From Trichomonas vaginalis G3 (Eukaryota; Parabasalia; Trichomonadida; Trichomonadidae): DNA of 64,000 bases. The position numbers and the translations under genes are program-made. Shown here piece after piece: positions 1-9,774 of the stretch. The stretch covers positions 27,481,896-27,545,895 of the forward strand of contig NC_067206.1 in assembly GCF_026262505.1 (NCBI RefSeq), written 5' to 3'. Under the pieces are notes generated by a model. The model was not told the origin of the DNA, did no database searches, and saw only the letters and a program-made list of their open reading frames with translations. Position 1 is the first letter of the stretch. The number at the start of each line of letters is the position of its first letter.

Positions 1-23
1 TAGTTCGGATAAAAATAAACCAT

Positions 24-284
24 TTACTCTTTCTTTGCTTCAGCTTCTTTAGCTTTTGCTTCAGCTTCTTCTCTAGCTTTCTTTGCCAGCAAACGTGGGT
101 TCTTTTGTCTTCCAGCAGCTAATGCAGCAAGTTGTTTTTCACTAAGTTTTCTCTTTGGTCTCTCTGGCTTTTGTTCTTGTTTTTGTTCCTTCAGTTCGGA
201 TAAAATTTGCTCACGAATTTCTTTCTTCAATGCTTCAACATCTATGACCCCTTGGGTCTTGTCCGTAGGGCTTGTCTGAGTCAT
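24..284 (-). CDS. Small Lys/Glu/Ala-rich protein of Maverick A
   Basis: This is an 86-residue, highly charged protein, part of element A. A helical N-terminal half is followed by a basic stretch (PKRKLSEKQLAALAAGRQK, about residues 42-60) and an Ala/Lys/Glu-rich tail. Similar short basic stretches occur in small DNA-binding proteins of large DNA viruses, but that is only a resemblance and no function is assigned. It lies divergently to the gene starting at 330, 45 bp away. It has no counterpart in the visible parts of elements B and C. Confidence 0.5.
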   Translation of the reverse strand: MTQTSPTDKTQGVIDVEALKKEIREQILSELKEQKQEQKPERPKRKLSEKQLAALAAGRQKNPRLLAKKAREEAEAKAKEAEAKKE

Positions 285-329
285 TTGACTGTAGATAAAA
301 AACTAAATTAAAACTTTAACCGATGTAAA

Positions 330-764
330 ATGAGCTTGTCAAAATCAGAACGAGAGTCTATTATATTAAATGACGCCAGAGGAATACAACATCCTTTCTA
401 TTATGTAAGTCAGAGTAAAGATGGTAAAATATATGTAAGAAAAAGAAAGGTTCCATTAGCGAATACAGAGAGCGACAACATTAAGGTGCATGGCAAGGGC
501 GAAGCCCACGAAGCCCATATAAAACCTTCTGTTCAAACTGAAAAGTCAATAGAACAAGAAGAAAAGAAGCCAGATGTTCTTTCAATAACGAACCAAGAGC
601 TTATTGCAAAGTTCGTGAATTTCATTGAAAAGCAAACCGAGTCAAAGAACCCTGACCCGCCAGTGAAAGAAGTTGAGACAAAAGAGAATGTACAGTTCAT
701 TGAAAATGTCAAGAAACAACTTCCACCACGAATGCCAAGAAGAAGAGTGAGAATAATGAAGTAA
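330..764 (+). CDS. Small Maverick protein with a KDG-hairpin motif
   Basis: This 144-residue protein has no recognised domain. Residues 8-42 hold a pattern (ERESII..AR....P.YYVSQSKDGKIYVRKRK.PL) that recurs in the protein at 9775-10354 and its copies (EKNSII..AR....PNYKVTFHKNGTASISKKKQ) and in the small relic near 2884. The rest is charged and low complexity, ending in an Arg-rich tail (MPRRRVRIMK) that suggests nucleic-acid contact. It precedes the capsid-like gene by 27 bp on the same strand. The shared pattern is seen directly; a role in the virion is inferred only from position. Confidence 0.55.
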   Translation: MSLSKSERESIILNDARGIQHPFYYVSQSKDGKIYVRKRKVPLANTESDNIKVHGKGEAHEAHIKPSVQTEKSIEQEEKKPDVLSITNQELIAKFVNFIEKQTESKNPDPPVKEVETKENVQFIENVKKQLPPRMPRRRVRIMK

Positions 765-791
765 ATAGATATTTTTATCTGAAGTAAATAC

Positions 792-2365
792 ATGCAGAAC
801 GAACAGCTAAACGAATTTACTCCAGCAGAGCATATTCATCAGATTCGCTCATATTTCGATATCATAGACAATGCAGTTCAAATTGGTGACACTAATAGAA
901 AATATTCTGACGCAAAGATTCCATCACAACCTGGAACTGCTAAAGATAACACATGGGTAACATTCAATCTCTCACCTCCTGGTGAAAATATGTTGGACCT
1001 TTACAATACATTCATTACGTATAAAATGGAAGGTCAATTTATTGTAGATAAAGAAATTGGTTCAGGTTCCAATAAAACAAACCCACCAGGATTTTGGATT
1101 GGTTTCGATGACGCTTTCTATGCAGTTGCTGGATATCAAATCCTTGCAAATGGTCGTATCGTATATTCTCAAGACAACGCAAGAGAAGAAGCATATATAA
1201 CTTCAAACTCACAAACTACCGAACAAATAAAGAAAGTAGATGTTTTCTCAAAGACTCGACATGAAGATGTATGGAGTCATTCGGGAACATGCAGAACAGG
1301 ACAAATTGTTAGTGGTCCAATTACAGCAGGAAAATCATTTGATTTTAAGCTTCGTTTAAGAATTCCTGTTAGAAGATTCCTTCCATTAGAAGCTATTCGA
1401 TTTATTCCAGCTTTTGCAGGAAACATTCAGCTTAAAGTAAAGTTCAGTAGCGACGCCTTACAATGCACATCTATATCTGTAAATGATATCATTGCTTTCA
1501 ATCCAACTCTTAAAGTTGCATTTGCTTCAGATTCAAATCCACCGACAAATAAATTTGTTCCATGGAATGAACCATTCACTATGATAACGAAGGCAGTAGA
1601 AGCTAGTGGAACAGTTACTATTACAACTGTAACCAGCAACTATTTCGAACAAAGATGGATTTTAATGAATGTTTCATTCATCCAAAGTCATTCTCTTTAG
1701 ACCCTAACATTTATACAGAACTTGTAGAACATTATACAAACGAGGCTTTATGTTTTCCTGTTAAAGTTATGGATTGGATTCCTATGGACGGTTCATTCTC
1801 AAAGAATACAGATAGTTCAAGTGCAACATTTACAGCAGCTTATACGCCTATTAATGTTAAAAGTATTTGGGCACTATTTAGAAAGAAAGACAACTATTAT
1901 GTTAATTTTGAGAACCCTAAGTTTAAATATCTTCAGCTTTCCATGGGAGCTTATGGAAATATGCCTGCAGAACCTGAAAAATCATATGGACCTGTATTTT
2001 ATGAAATGGTTGCGAACGCTTGCAATACAAACAATGATATGATAGGATTTAATGAAGATGTTATGAGGTCATTGGTGGATGATGGTAGTGTGGAACATAA
2101 ATGGGATAGCTATGACAACACACATTTCTTATGTGGTTTTCCAACAGAAGTGGACTTTTGCTTCCAGCAAGGTCAAACATCTACTGCTCCAATAACATAC
2201 AAATTGTCTGTTAAAGGACCTATTGAACTAGCAACTGAAAACGTACCAAAGCCACTTATTGGATTTATGAGGGATTGTTGCTTTGCCATTCAGGTGCGTG
2301 CTAATGGAATCCCAATAATAAGATTAGATGACTATAACTTAGCTACGGACGACAGTGAGGAATAA
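792..2365 (+). pseudogene. Major-capsid-like protein of Maverick A, divergent type
   Basis: This part of element A is broken. It encodes a protein of about the same size as the 488-residue capsid-like protein of element C (41977-43443). The two share a recognisable core: FKLRLRIPVRRFL..EAIRFIPAFAGNIQLKVKF here against VKLKLRVPLSSFL..FRFLRYLPNWAGKISIEL in C. Elsewhere they have diverged greatly. In Mavericks a double jelly-roll major capsid protein of this size sits among small virion genes, which is the basis of the call. A structure comparison would be needed to confirm the fold. Confidence 0.55.
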
Positions 2366-2395
2366 AGGATGAACGTTTATTTTTAAAGCTTATAA

Positions 2396-2836
2396 ATGAG
2401 TTCTTCATCAAGCTCTCGTGAACCTTCACCATCTATGAAACAAACTTTACCAAACGATTATGGAGCACCTATTGAATATTTCTTACGAGCTGCACAATGG
2501 CAAAGAGCAGTCTCACCAAGGTTAGGTGTTCCACCAGCTCCTGTCAAAAATAGCATTTGGTCAAGTCCTTATATAAAATATGGTCTCCCACTAGGTTTGC
2601 TAGCTACAGCAGGAGCAGTTATGATGTTGAAAAGAAATAAAGCAAATGTTGTAAATAATACTGAAGTAGCTGAAGTTAAACAAACTCCGACACCATCACA
2701 AACAACACCTTCAATGACTCCTGAACCTATGAAAGTACAAACTCCTGTTCAAAAGTCAACTCCTAAACCGACTCCAACATTTAAACCAGAACCTACTCCT
2801 CAAATAAATCGTAAAACTCCTGCGTTTCCTTACTGA
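2396..2836 (+). CDS. Small membrane-anchored Pro/Thr-rich protein
   Basis: This 146-residue protein has a Ser-rich start, a central hydrophobic segment (YGLPLGLLATAGAVMMLKR, about residues 63-81) that can span a membrane, and a C-terminal half built of Pro, Thr and Gln. This layout suits a virion membrane or surface protein, but no family is recognised. It follows the capsid-like gene of element A by 30 bp on the same strand, with the T-rich sequence GTTTATTTTTAAAG before its ATG, like other genes of the element. Confidence 0.5.
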   Translation: MSSSSSSREPSPSMKQTLPNDYGAPIEYFLRAAQWQRAVSPRLGVPPAPVKNSIWSSPYIKYGLPLGLLATAGAVMMLKRNKANVVNNTEVAEVKQTPTPSQTTPSMTPEPMKVQTPVQKSTPKPTPTFKPEPTPQINRKTPAFPY

Positions 2837-2883
2837 AAAAATAATTATTTTTATTTAATATTAAAATTTTTTATTTGATTAAA

Positions 2884-3120
2884 ATGACGACTAAAGTCAC
2901 TGAAGCAATGAAACAAAATTTTTGGTAGAATACATTAAATCAGGAGCGGTTCCAGAAGGTTTTTACGTTCATACTATGAAGGATGGTAGAGTTCAGTTTA
3001 GAAAGATAAAGCAACCATTAGATAGAGAGGTATATTAAGGAAGATTAAACTTCATGAGGACAACATTGCTGAACTTAAGAAGAAGTTAGAAGAGTTGGAG
3101 AAAGGAAGAGAGTTATAAAG
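2884..3120 (+). pseudogene. Relic of a small KDG-motif Maverick gene
   Basis: A short broken coding relic. It keeps the pattern VPEGFYVHTMKDGRVQFRK, which matches the motif seen in the proteins at 330-764 and 9775-10354. A T-rich stretch (AAAATTTTTTATTTG) lies before its ATG. A directly repeated stretch of about 40 bp follows (about 3103-3180). Function is unknown. Confidence 0.4.
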
Positions 3121-3338
3121 CAATGAATTCAAGTGGGTGAAAGGAAGAGAGTTATAAAGCAATGAATTCAAGTGGGTGAAAAAACGGGTGAGAAAACGGG
3201 TGACATCTCACCACTTCACCTAAATTTATTTTTGTGCTATGTTTTCATACGTGTGAGGGTGGTGATATCATTAATTTTAAGTTTATTTTTTATTTTACTG
3301 AAAATTTTTATTTTATTTTTAAGTTTATTTTTATATAA

Positions 3339-3689
3339 ATGACGAAAACTATTGAGATAACAAACTACAACGGTCATGAGTTCAAGAATTTGTTCTTCGT
3401 TCCTGAGCATAACATGTTCTTTCAAATACATCCGAGACCAGTTGACTTTTCATTGACTGTGTATAAAGATAGAAATAGTTATATCATTAAACCATACGAT
3501 GACGAAGGTAAGTTATGTAAATTGTACGTTAAGAAGTTAGAGAAAGTTTATGGCTTCAAGTATGACTACAATAGGGTTAACACTGATGATGAAGATATTG
3601 AGGAAAATATGAGAACATTAGTGAAGTCGTTAGTGAGAACGATAGTGAGAACGTTTATTTTTACATTAGTGAGTTCGTTAGTGAAGTGA
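3339..3689 (+). CDS. Unknown 116-residue Maverick A protein
   Basis: No family is recognised. The protein starts MTKTIEITNYNGHEFKNLFF and includes a beta-rich stretch (FSLTVYKDRNSYIIKPY) resembling the KDG-type hairpin of neighbouring small proteins, then an acidic patch (NTDDEDIEE) and a repetitive Leu/Val tail (LVKSLVRTIVRTFIFTLVSSLVK pattern). It is preceded by TTTATTTTTATATAA, the T-rich pattern common to the element. It is found only in element A within this window. Confidence 0.4.
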   Translation: MTKTIEITNYNGHEFKNLFFVPEHNMFFQIHPRPVDFSLTVYKDRNSYIIKPYDDEGKLCKLYVKKLEKVYGFKYDYNRVNTDDEDIEENMRTLVKSLVRTIVRTFIFTLVSSLVK

Positions 3690-3869
3690 AGTGGGTGGTG
3701 GTTTTGTAAATATTTAAGGTTAAGTTAGTGTTGTCGTTTGTGTTGTAAAATATACGTTAACGGTTTCGTAAAGTGTCAAATTCACAAGTATTGCGTATGG
3801 AGGAACGCAGTGCCTCCGTACACGAGACTTGTATACTAACTATAACAAAGAAATTTTATTAGTAAGTAA

Positions 3870-4001
3870 ATGTGGTTTGAAATAGGACTACTTGTTTTAG
3901 GTTTTTTCCATTGTGTCATTTATTTATTTGACGTGGCAGAAAAGTACAGAGAATATGAAAATGAACCAATGCCTGCAAATGTTCAGTATATGTACTCGTA
4001 A
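3870..4001 (+). CDS. 43-residue single-pass membrane protein (A copy)
   Basis: This very small gene begins MWFEIGLLVLGFFHCVIYLF, a hydrophobic segment able to cross a membrane, followed by a charged tail (DVAEKYREYENEPMPANVQYMYS). The same gene of exactly the same length is found in elements B (31763-31894) and C (61199-61330), which supports it being real. In B and C its start overlaps the end of the adenine methyltransferase gene by 16 bp in another frame. Its function is unknown; a minor virion membrane protein is possible. Confidence 0.6.
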   Translation: MWFEIGLLVLGFFHCVIYLFDVAEKYREYENEPMPANVQYMYS

Positions 4002-4293
4002 GAGATATTTTTATCTAATATTAAATGGACGCACAGAACTTAGCGAATGCACAGCAACCTGGACAACCAAACCCAGAGAATATTCCAAATGAAGTTAGAA
4101 TACAAACTGCAATGGCAAACTATGGTCAAGTGCCAACAGATGTACAAATGCAAACTGCCATGTCAAATGACGCTGCGTTAGGTTTGCCACCATGGTATGC
4201 AAATATGAGATGGAAAGAGTTTTATACAAACCCCGAAGTGGGATATAAACAACTTTATGCAGATGACGCGAACACAGGAGTTGACCCAGAATA

Positions 4294-5597
4294 TAGGGTG
4301 TCCAAAGGTGTGTTTAGCACAAACCTGAATACTGCGAATAGAAATAAACAAGTTACATATATATAAAGTTTATTTAAATATAATCACCATTGGATTCAAT
4401 CACGCGTTCGCAGCGATCGATCCAGGCTTGAAAGACACGCTTTAAATCATCATGAGAAAATTGCTCAAATTGCTCTCTTACAAAATTTTCAAGATCATCT
4501 GGACTCGCGAATTCGCGTCCCTCAGCTCTCTTTTTTAGCGTGCCGAATAAATAAAAGTCAGAGGGTGCAATATCAGGTGAATAAATTGGGTTTGGAACAA
4601 CTTTGACATTGTTTTCCACCAAGTAATTCATTACCTTATGACTTTTGTGAACTCTTGAATTATCAAAATGAATTGCAAACTTTTGTTTTTGTTGTTTGGA
4701 TTTCTCAAACTCATCAGAATTGATAATTTGAGTAAGAACATTGTCAATTAGATACTGAGCATTCATCGTATTAGGTTTTTGAAGAATATCAATTGCGATG
4801 ATGCCATTCACGCCCCAAAAAACCGACAACATCATCATTGGTGTGTCAATTTTTTTCTTCGGGAATGTTTGCGGATTTTCATCCTTCGGGATCCCCATGA
4901 TTTTGGCTTCTGTTGCATATTGAAACCAAGACTCGTCCCCTGTTACTAAAAAGCGAAACTTCTTGGATTGATACGCACCCAATATAGAGAGGAGCTCTTT
5001 CGAAGATTGGACTCTAGATTTTTTTTGAACTGAATTAAGGTTGTGCGGAACCCAACGTGTATACGCTAGTTTGTAGTTCAAATAATTGTGCAGATAATAA
5101 CTGACTGTTGTACTTGGTATCTTTGTCATCTCCTCTATCCTTCTGAGTGATGCTCTTGGGTCTTCATCTAGCGCTTGAAGAATTGCTTTGATTTTTCTTT
5201 GATCCGGCGATTTTTTGTCAATTTTTATGATGGGCGCCTTTTTGTTCATGAAGTGATACATCCTAACATGATACGTTACAGTGGAATAGCTAGGAGCATC
5301 CATACCGAAGCATTTTACCAATGTCTCGTAGATTTTTTTACAGTCTTTGCATTTTTTTGCAAGAGCGAGGATGTTTTCTTTATGATTCATTAAAAAAATG
5401 AAAAAAATCCCGCCAAAATTTCCCGCGAAACCGCCTCTTGTCTCAAAATTCATTTTATATCCCGGCATGGCGCCAAAATACAACATACTCATCATATACA
5501 TATATTCATATTTTTTATTATATATTTATAATCAGCATATATCTCCTTTAATAGTCTCATATAGAGCGCTGTGCTAAACGCACCTTTGGACACCCTA
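4294..5597 (-). mobile_element. Mariner transposon (Tc1/mariner, Tvmar-like), apparently whole
   Basis: The element is 1304 bp long, with terminal inverted repeats of 28 bp (left starts TAGGGTGTCCAAAGGTG, right ends CACCTTTGGACACCCTA) that differ at one position. It is flanked by TA on both sides; comparison with the uninterrupted copies in elements B and C gives the empty site and confirms a TA target duplication. It holds one intact transposase gene on the minus strand. Its insertion inside a Maverick gene dates it after that Maverick. Family placement rests on the DD34D transposase. Confidence 0.95.
4374..5390 (-). CDS. Mariner transposase (DD34D)
   Basis: This is a cut-and-paste transposase acting on the 28-bp ends of its own element. 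The preferred start gives 338 residues; an in-frame ATG 37 codons upstream exists, but the added stretch is unlike the family. An N-terminal helix-turn-helix region is followed by the linker motif WVPHNL and the catalytic domain. The catalytic acids, numbered in the longer 375-residue reading frame, are D189 in VTGDESWF, D280 in IHFDNSRVH and D315 in YSPDIAPSDF. There are exactly 34 residues between the last two, the mariner spacing. No stop or frameshift is seen, so it may be active. Confidence 0.95.
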   Translation of the reverse strand: MNHKENILALAKKCKDCKKIYETLVKCFGMDAPSYSTVTYHVRMYHFMNKKAPIIKIDKKSPDQRKIKAILQALDEDPRASLRRIEEMTKIPSTTVSYYLHNYLNYKLAYTRWVPHNLNSVQKKSRVQSSKELLSILGAYQSKKFRFLVTGDESWFQYATEAKIMGIPKDENPQTFPKKKIDTPMMMLSVFWGVNGIIAIDILQKPNTMNAQYLIDNVLTQIINSDEFEKSKQQKQKFAIHFDNSRVHKSHKVMNYLVENNVKVVPNPIYSPDIAPSDFYLFGTLKKRAEGREFASPDDLENFVREQFEQFSHDDLKRVFQAWIDRCERVIESNGDYI

Positions 5598-5711
5598 TAT
5601 GTTTTCTACCAGAGGAGAAACAGAATGTATGAGCTCCAGTTAAAGAATGCTATGGAACTCAACAGGAAACGTAAGAGACTAGGCGGACATTAGATTTTTA
5701 CATATAGTAAA

Positions 5712-5954
5712 ATGGGTTTCTTCAGTAAGATAGGAAACTTCTTTCGAAATGTTGGAAGAGGTATATGGAATGGAATAAAAACCGTAGGAAGAGGAATTTG
5801 GAACGGAGTCAAAAATATTGGTAAAAGGGTAGGTCAGTTCGTTGGTATTATACCTAAAGACCCTGAACCAGAAGAACAAGCTCCTGTTATACAACAGCCT
5901 GAACCTGCACCACAGTCTAGTTGGCAACCAAATCCAACACCTCAACCGTATTAA
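5712..5954 (+). CDS. Small basic amphipathic protein with GRGIWNG repeats (A copy)
   Basis: This 80-residue protein has a basic amphipathic N-terminal half with repeated units (VGRGIWNGIKTVGRGIWNGV) and an acidic, Pro/Gln-rich tail. Copies in B (31117-31359) and C (60553-60795) differ at only a few residues. Paired Gly-Arg-Gly-Ile-Trp units on a helix suggest membrane interaction, as in lytic virion proteins, but this is inference. It follows the MDAQ gene by 18 bp with the upstream pattern TTTTTACATATAGTAAA. Confidence 0.6.
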   Translation: MGFFSKIGNFFRNVGRGIWNGIKTVGRGIWNGVKNIGKRVGQFVGIIPKDPEPEEQAPVIQQPEPAPQSSWQPNPTPQPY

Positions 5955-5958
5955 AAAA

Positions 5959-6805
5959 TTATATTTTTACCGTTCGATAGTAGTTGTATATGAAACTAAG
6001 TTCTAAGTAAAACGCATGGTATAATGGAATTATTCTTTTTCTTCCATCTGTAGTAAACCATACTTGAAAGTCTGAAATACTTCCACTTGGTGGTTCGTAT
6101 AACTTTGTAGGTTTTTCGTAAAAGTCATTTGCCAAGCATAAGAAAGAGTTTTGGCGCCAGAAAATGAAGCATGAACAATAATAGCAGCTGGTCGAAAACA
6201 TTTTCATATGTTCCATTAGGGTTTTCGACTTCATAAAAGTCTGGGTGTACTGGATATGCTGCAGGCTGATTTAACATCCTCATAAATCTATACCATGCCA
6301 AGTTGTTATATTTTGTAGAAATATAAACGTTTTCTCCAAGGTCTTCTATTCTATTGATTTTAACAGTTGCATTTTTCCTGTCATAAATAATATCGAGATG
6401 GTATTCTCCTTCGTCAATGTTATACTGGTTTGCATATTCGATATAGATATCGTTTATTTTTTCTTGAAAAGCTTGAAGAGTTGTTTCTAAGTTTACAAGC
6501 AAACTAACTTGTAAAAGTTTTCCCTGTTCAAATTTCTCATACATACGTTTTTCTTTGTTATAGTATCGAACTTCAAAACCGACCGTAAATGGGAAACCAT
6601 GTATGGCTTCTGAAATGAACTTCATTCTACGAAAGCCAATAGCTTTTGTGACGGATGGGTCTCTTAACCATCTTAATGGGTAGTCAAAACGATAGCCTTC
6701 ATGCTTTACGGTCTCTGTCTCAAACTTTTGACCGACATTAGTAAAAAGTTCATCTAATGGTTTAGTTGTAGCAACTCTTGAATTTTCTTTTTCTATTGAA
6801 AGCAT
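5959..6805 (-). pseudogene. Penton-like/minor capsid-like protein (A copy, broken)
   Basis: This is the counterpart of the intact 282-residue genes in B (30266-31114) and C (59702-60550), to which it is nearly identical, and it is broken. The protein starts MLSIEKENSRVATTKPLDEL and ends in a beta-rich stretch. It is divergently paired with the fibre gene, only 18 bp away. Its assignment as a minor capsid protein rests on the element context and beta-rich composition. Confidence 0.6.
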
Positions 6806-6823
6806 ATTTTATCTAGAATAAAA
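6806..6823. promoter_or_regulatory. 18-bp bidirectional spacer (A)
   Basis: This is all the DNA between the ATGs of the penton-like gene (minus) and the fibre gene (plus). Its sequence, ATTTTATCTAGAATAAAA, is nearly symmetrical and identical to its counterpart in element C. It probably carries start signals for both genes. Confidence 0.5.
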
Positions 6824-8211
6824 ATGTCGAAAGATATTGCTTCCATGAGAGAAATACAACACAACCGACAACTCATTGTGCAAGCTCTAAATAAGAACAC
6901 AACAAACTTTTCAAACTACTCTAAGATATCTGAGTCATTGAAAGAAGGAAACTTAAAACTGACATTAAACCCAATGACAGATGAGTTTCTGTTTCAAGAC
7001 AATAAGAACCATACTGTCTGTATAAATCCAACAAAGGAACTTTAAACGAGAAACCTATAAATGAACTTCTTTTGAAAGCAGATGTTGACAACAAAGCTGA
7101 CAAAGAATATGTAGACGATGCAATAGCAAAAGAAGAAGAAAGAGCTAACAATGCTTATGCAACAAAAGAACATACTCATCCTGAACTAGCAGACAAAACA
7201 TATGTTGACAATAAAATGTCAAGTGAAGTGACAAGAGCTGAAAACGAATATTCTAAAAAGACTCATATACATTCTATATCTGATATTACAAACTTACAAG
7301 AAACCTTAAACAGGAAAAGTGCCGTTGGACATACACATTCTATATCTGAAATAACAGACTTAAACGTTAGCCTTGAAAAGAAAGCGGATGAGGAATATGT
7401 GGCTAGTAAGTTAGAGAAGAAAGCAGATAAGGAATATGTGGATGAAAAAGATAATGAAATTATAGAAAGGGCTGAATGGTATCATGAATGGACATCGAAG
7501 ATTTTAAAAACTAAAGCTGATACAGGATGGGTTTCAGGATGTTTAGACCTTAAAGCAGATAAAACTTATGTTAACGATGAGTTAGAGAAGAAAGCAGACA
7601 AGAACCATACACATACAAGTTTTACAACTTTTACAGCAGATGATATTACACTAAACACAACCTTGCCAAGTAAAGGTCCAACAATACCACCGGCAACAAG
7701 TCTTGTAGATACTTTGATATCTAATGACAATAGTATTATGCATCTAAGACAGGAACTCAATGTGCTTAAACAAATTTTGCCGAATCTTATGTACCCGGTT
7801 GGCTCATTATATGTTTCAATGAACTCTACCAGACCAGAAGTAGTACTTGGTTTTGGAACTTGGACTCAAATAGTCGACAGGTTTTTGTATTGTGCAAACT
7901 CTTCAAAGGAAACAGGTGGAAGTAAAACGATTTCAGGTGAAAATTTACCTGCACATAGTCACTACATAGATTTAAGTACATCTCAAGCAGGTTGGCATAA
8001 GCATAGATATTGGGATTGGTCAGCAATGACAAAAGGTAAAGGATATGATGTTAAAGACAACGTTAAGTTTGCTATAAATTGTTACTGGAGTAACACTGAG
8101 GGAGGAGGAAACCATACACATCGCGTTTCAGGATATACGCAAACAACGGGACAAAGTAAAGACTACATGCCACCTTACATGACAGTTTACGCATGGTATA
8201 GAAATGCTTAG
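6824..8211 (+). pseudogene. Phage-type fibre protein (A copy, broken)
   Basis: The gene is broken but readily recognised. A short N-terminal region is shared with the B and C copies. It is followed by a shaft of repeats of the type KADKEYVDD..A and GHTHSISDITNLQ, then a C-terminal domain with YPVGSLYVSMNST, GTWTQIVDRFLY, LPAHSHYI and DYMPPYMTVYAW. That C-terminal layout is like the terminal domain of phage tail-fibre and baseplate proteins of the T4 gp10 type. The shaft differs from those in B and C. It converges on the integrase gene with a 4-bp overlap. Confidence 0.7.
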
Positions 8212-9167
8212 TCGTCATTTTCAACTTCTTTAGCATATTCGTCAGGAGTTGTCTTATATTTGTTAGGAACTGTCTTTGAAAGTATACCACCTTGAACTTT
8301 GACAAGTTTGAAACGAGGTCTGACAATAGTAGTTTTATCTTCTGCTTGCAGTCTGTACATTTTGCCATGTTTGCCTAAAACTTCATAATATTCTCTTGTA
8401 TACTTTCTTCTATTTTTACGAACACGAATGTGAGTACCTGTCGAGTTCCCATTGTTGTCATAGTCAATAGTATTTTCATATGGGTCGCGTTTAGGTATTT
8501 CTATTTTTACTTTGTCACCTTTCTGAAGTTTGAAGCCCGGCATTCTTTCTTGTTTGTCTCTTTTGACTAAATTATTAAATATATAGTCTTTCTCTAAGTC
8601 AGGGTTGTTTTTCATTTCTTCGGGGGAGTGGTTTCCCAAACCTTTTTGTTTACGGCTATTGTAAATATTTAAAACTTGTCTCATCTTTGCCATGGAGAAG
8701 TGTCTATATTTGTCGTCATATGACATTTCATTTTGCTTCACCACCTTGTGGTTGGTTTAAGTCTCTTAACATTTTTATACAACCGTCAATGACACCAAGA
8801 GCAGAATGGTTTTGGTCGACAATGAAATATTGGTTTACATTTTTTGAACGCAGATAGTTTTAATATCATCTGATTTGAAAGAACTTTCACAGTCAGATGT
8901 CAGTTTTGTTGGATGGTATTTGTCAACGAATATTGTCAAAGCTGCTAAGATATCTAAAATAGCTTTGGACTGTAATGGTATGGCTTCACAGTATCTTGTG
9001 TTTTGACCGACAAATATTAACCAGTATGGAGGTCCATCTGTTCTAACTCTCGGAATGTTTTCCAAGATATCCATAAACCAAGCATTTGGTGTTGAACTAA
9101 AGATTTTTATCATGAGTGCTTTCTTTGTCGCTTTAGAAACATAGGGGTCCTTGTTTGGATTCGTCAT
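8208..9167 (-). pseudogene. Maverick integrase (A copy, broken)
   Basis: This is a retroviral-type DDE integrase, the hallmark of Mavericks, which joins element ends to target DNA. Recognisable parts are the start MTNPNKDPYVSKATKKA, the first acidic motif WFMDILEN, the second LTSDCESSF, and a C-terminal Lys/Arg-rich SH3- or chromo-like segment ending GKHGKMYRLQAEDKTTIVRP. The gene is broken. It diverges from the gene at 9184 across 16 bp. Confidence 0.85.
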
Positions 9168-9183
9168 TTTTAACCCATAAGAA
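9168..9183. promoter_or_regulatory. 16-bp bidirectional spacer (A)
   Basis: This is the entire gap between the integrase ATG (minus) and the MGLFG gene ATG (plus), TTTTAACCCATAAGAA. The same spacing occurs in B and C. It probably serves both genes. Confidence 0.45.
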
Positions 9184-9584
9184 ATGGGTTTATTTGGCGC
9201 ATTAGCAGGAGTTGCATCCAGATTTTTGCCCGCAGTGGGAACAATAGCCAGAGGTGTATTTGGAGTTGGAAAGAAAATTTTGAGTACATTAGGTATACTG
9301 AAAGAGAAAGCACAACCTATTATACAAACTGTACAGAAAGGTTGGGATGTAGCACGAGATGCAACAAATCTTATTCCAAATCCTGAAACAAGAGGAAAAG
9401 TTCAAGGATGGATGGACAATGTAGGAAGACAAGCAGGAAACTATTATAACAAAGCAAATGACTACTATAACCAAGCAGGACACTATATGGACCAAGGTGA
9501 AAGATTCTTTAACAGAGGATATAACCATGCACAACATGGGTAAACAATAACCAACCTCAACCGCCTCAAACGTGGGGAATGTAA
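9184..9584 (+). pseudogene. MGLFG-type small amphipathic virion-like protein (A copy)
   Basis: The protein starts MGLFGALAGVASRFLPAVG, with a glycine- and alanine-rich amphipathic N-terminus, then helical segments and a Tyr/Asn/Gln-rich repeat region (NYYNKANDYYNQAGHYMDQ). The C copy (57025-57426) is intact at 133 residues; this copy is slightly broken. It has no named family. The N-terminal amphipathic helix resembles that of the GRGIWNG protein in style, and both may touch membranes. Confidence 0.55.
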
Positions 9585-9601
9585 AGTTTTTACTGAGATA
9601 A

Positions 9602-9755
9602 ATGAACAATACAGCATTGAGACAAATAAGTTCAAGATGGATTTGTCGGCTCCAGCAGTTACACCACGTGTTTTGTCAAGTTCTTCCTATACCTCAGGAA
9701 GTTTTAGACCGACTTAAAAAACAACAACAACCAGTTTGAAAACAAACCAAACTAA
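9602..9755 (+). pseudogene. MNNTAL-type mini-gene (A copy)
   Basis: This small gene of about 50 codons starts MNNTALRQ and includes QVLPIPQEVLDRLKK. Copies are present in B (27425-27580) and C (56853-57005), each preceded by TTTTTACTGAGAT. This copy appears slightly altered. Conservation in three elements supports that it is real; its role is unknown. Confidence 0.5.
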
Positions 9756-9774
9756 AATTTTTTACTGAGATGAA

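Larger units (their letters stand above)
4025..5693 (+). pseudogene. MDAQ-type small virion-like gene, interrupted by a mariner
   Basis: The gene starts MDAQNLANAQQPGQPNPENI and contains two imperfect repeats, EVRIQTAMANYGQVPTDVQ and VQMQTAMSNDAALGLPPWY. Copies occur in B (31378-31739) and C (60814-61175). In this copy a mariner of 1304 bp (4294-5597) sits inside it. The gene is preceded by GATATTTTTATCTAATATTA, the element's usual upstream pattern. No known family is recognised; position among virion-like genes suggests a minor structural protein. Confidence 0.6.
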
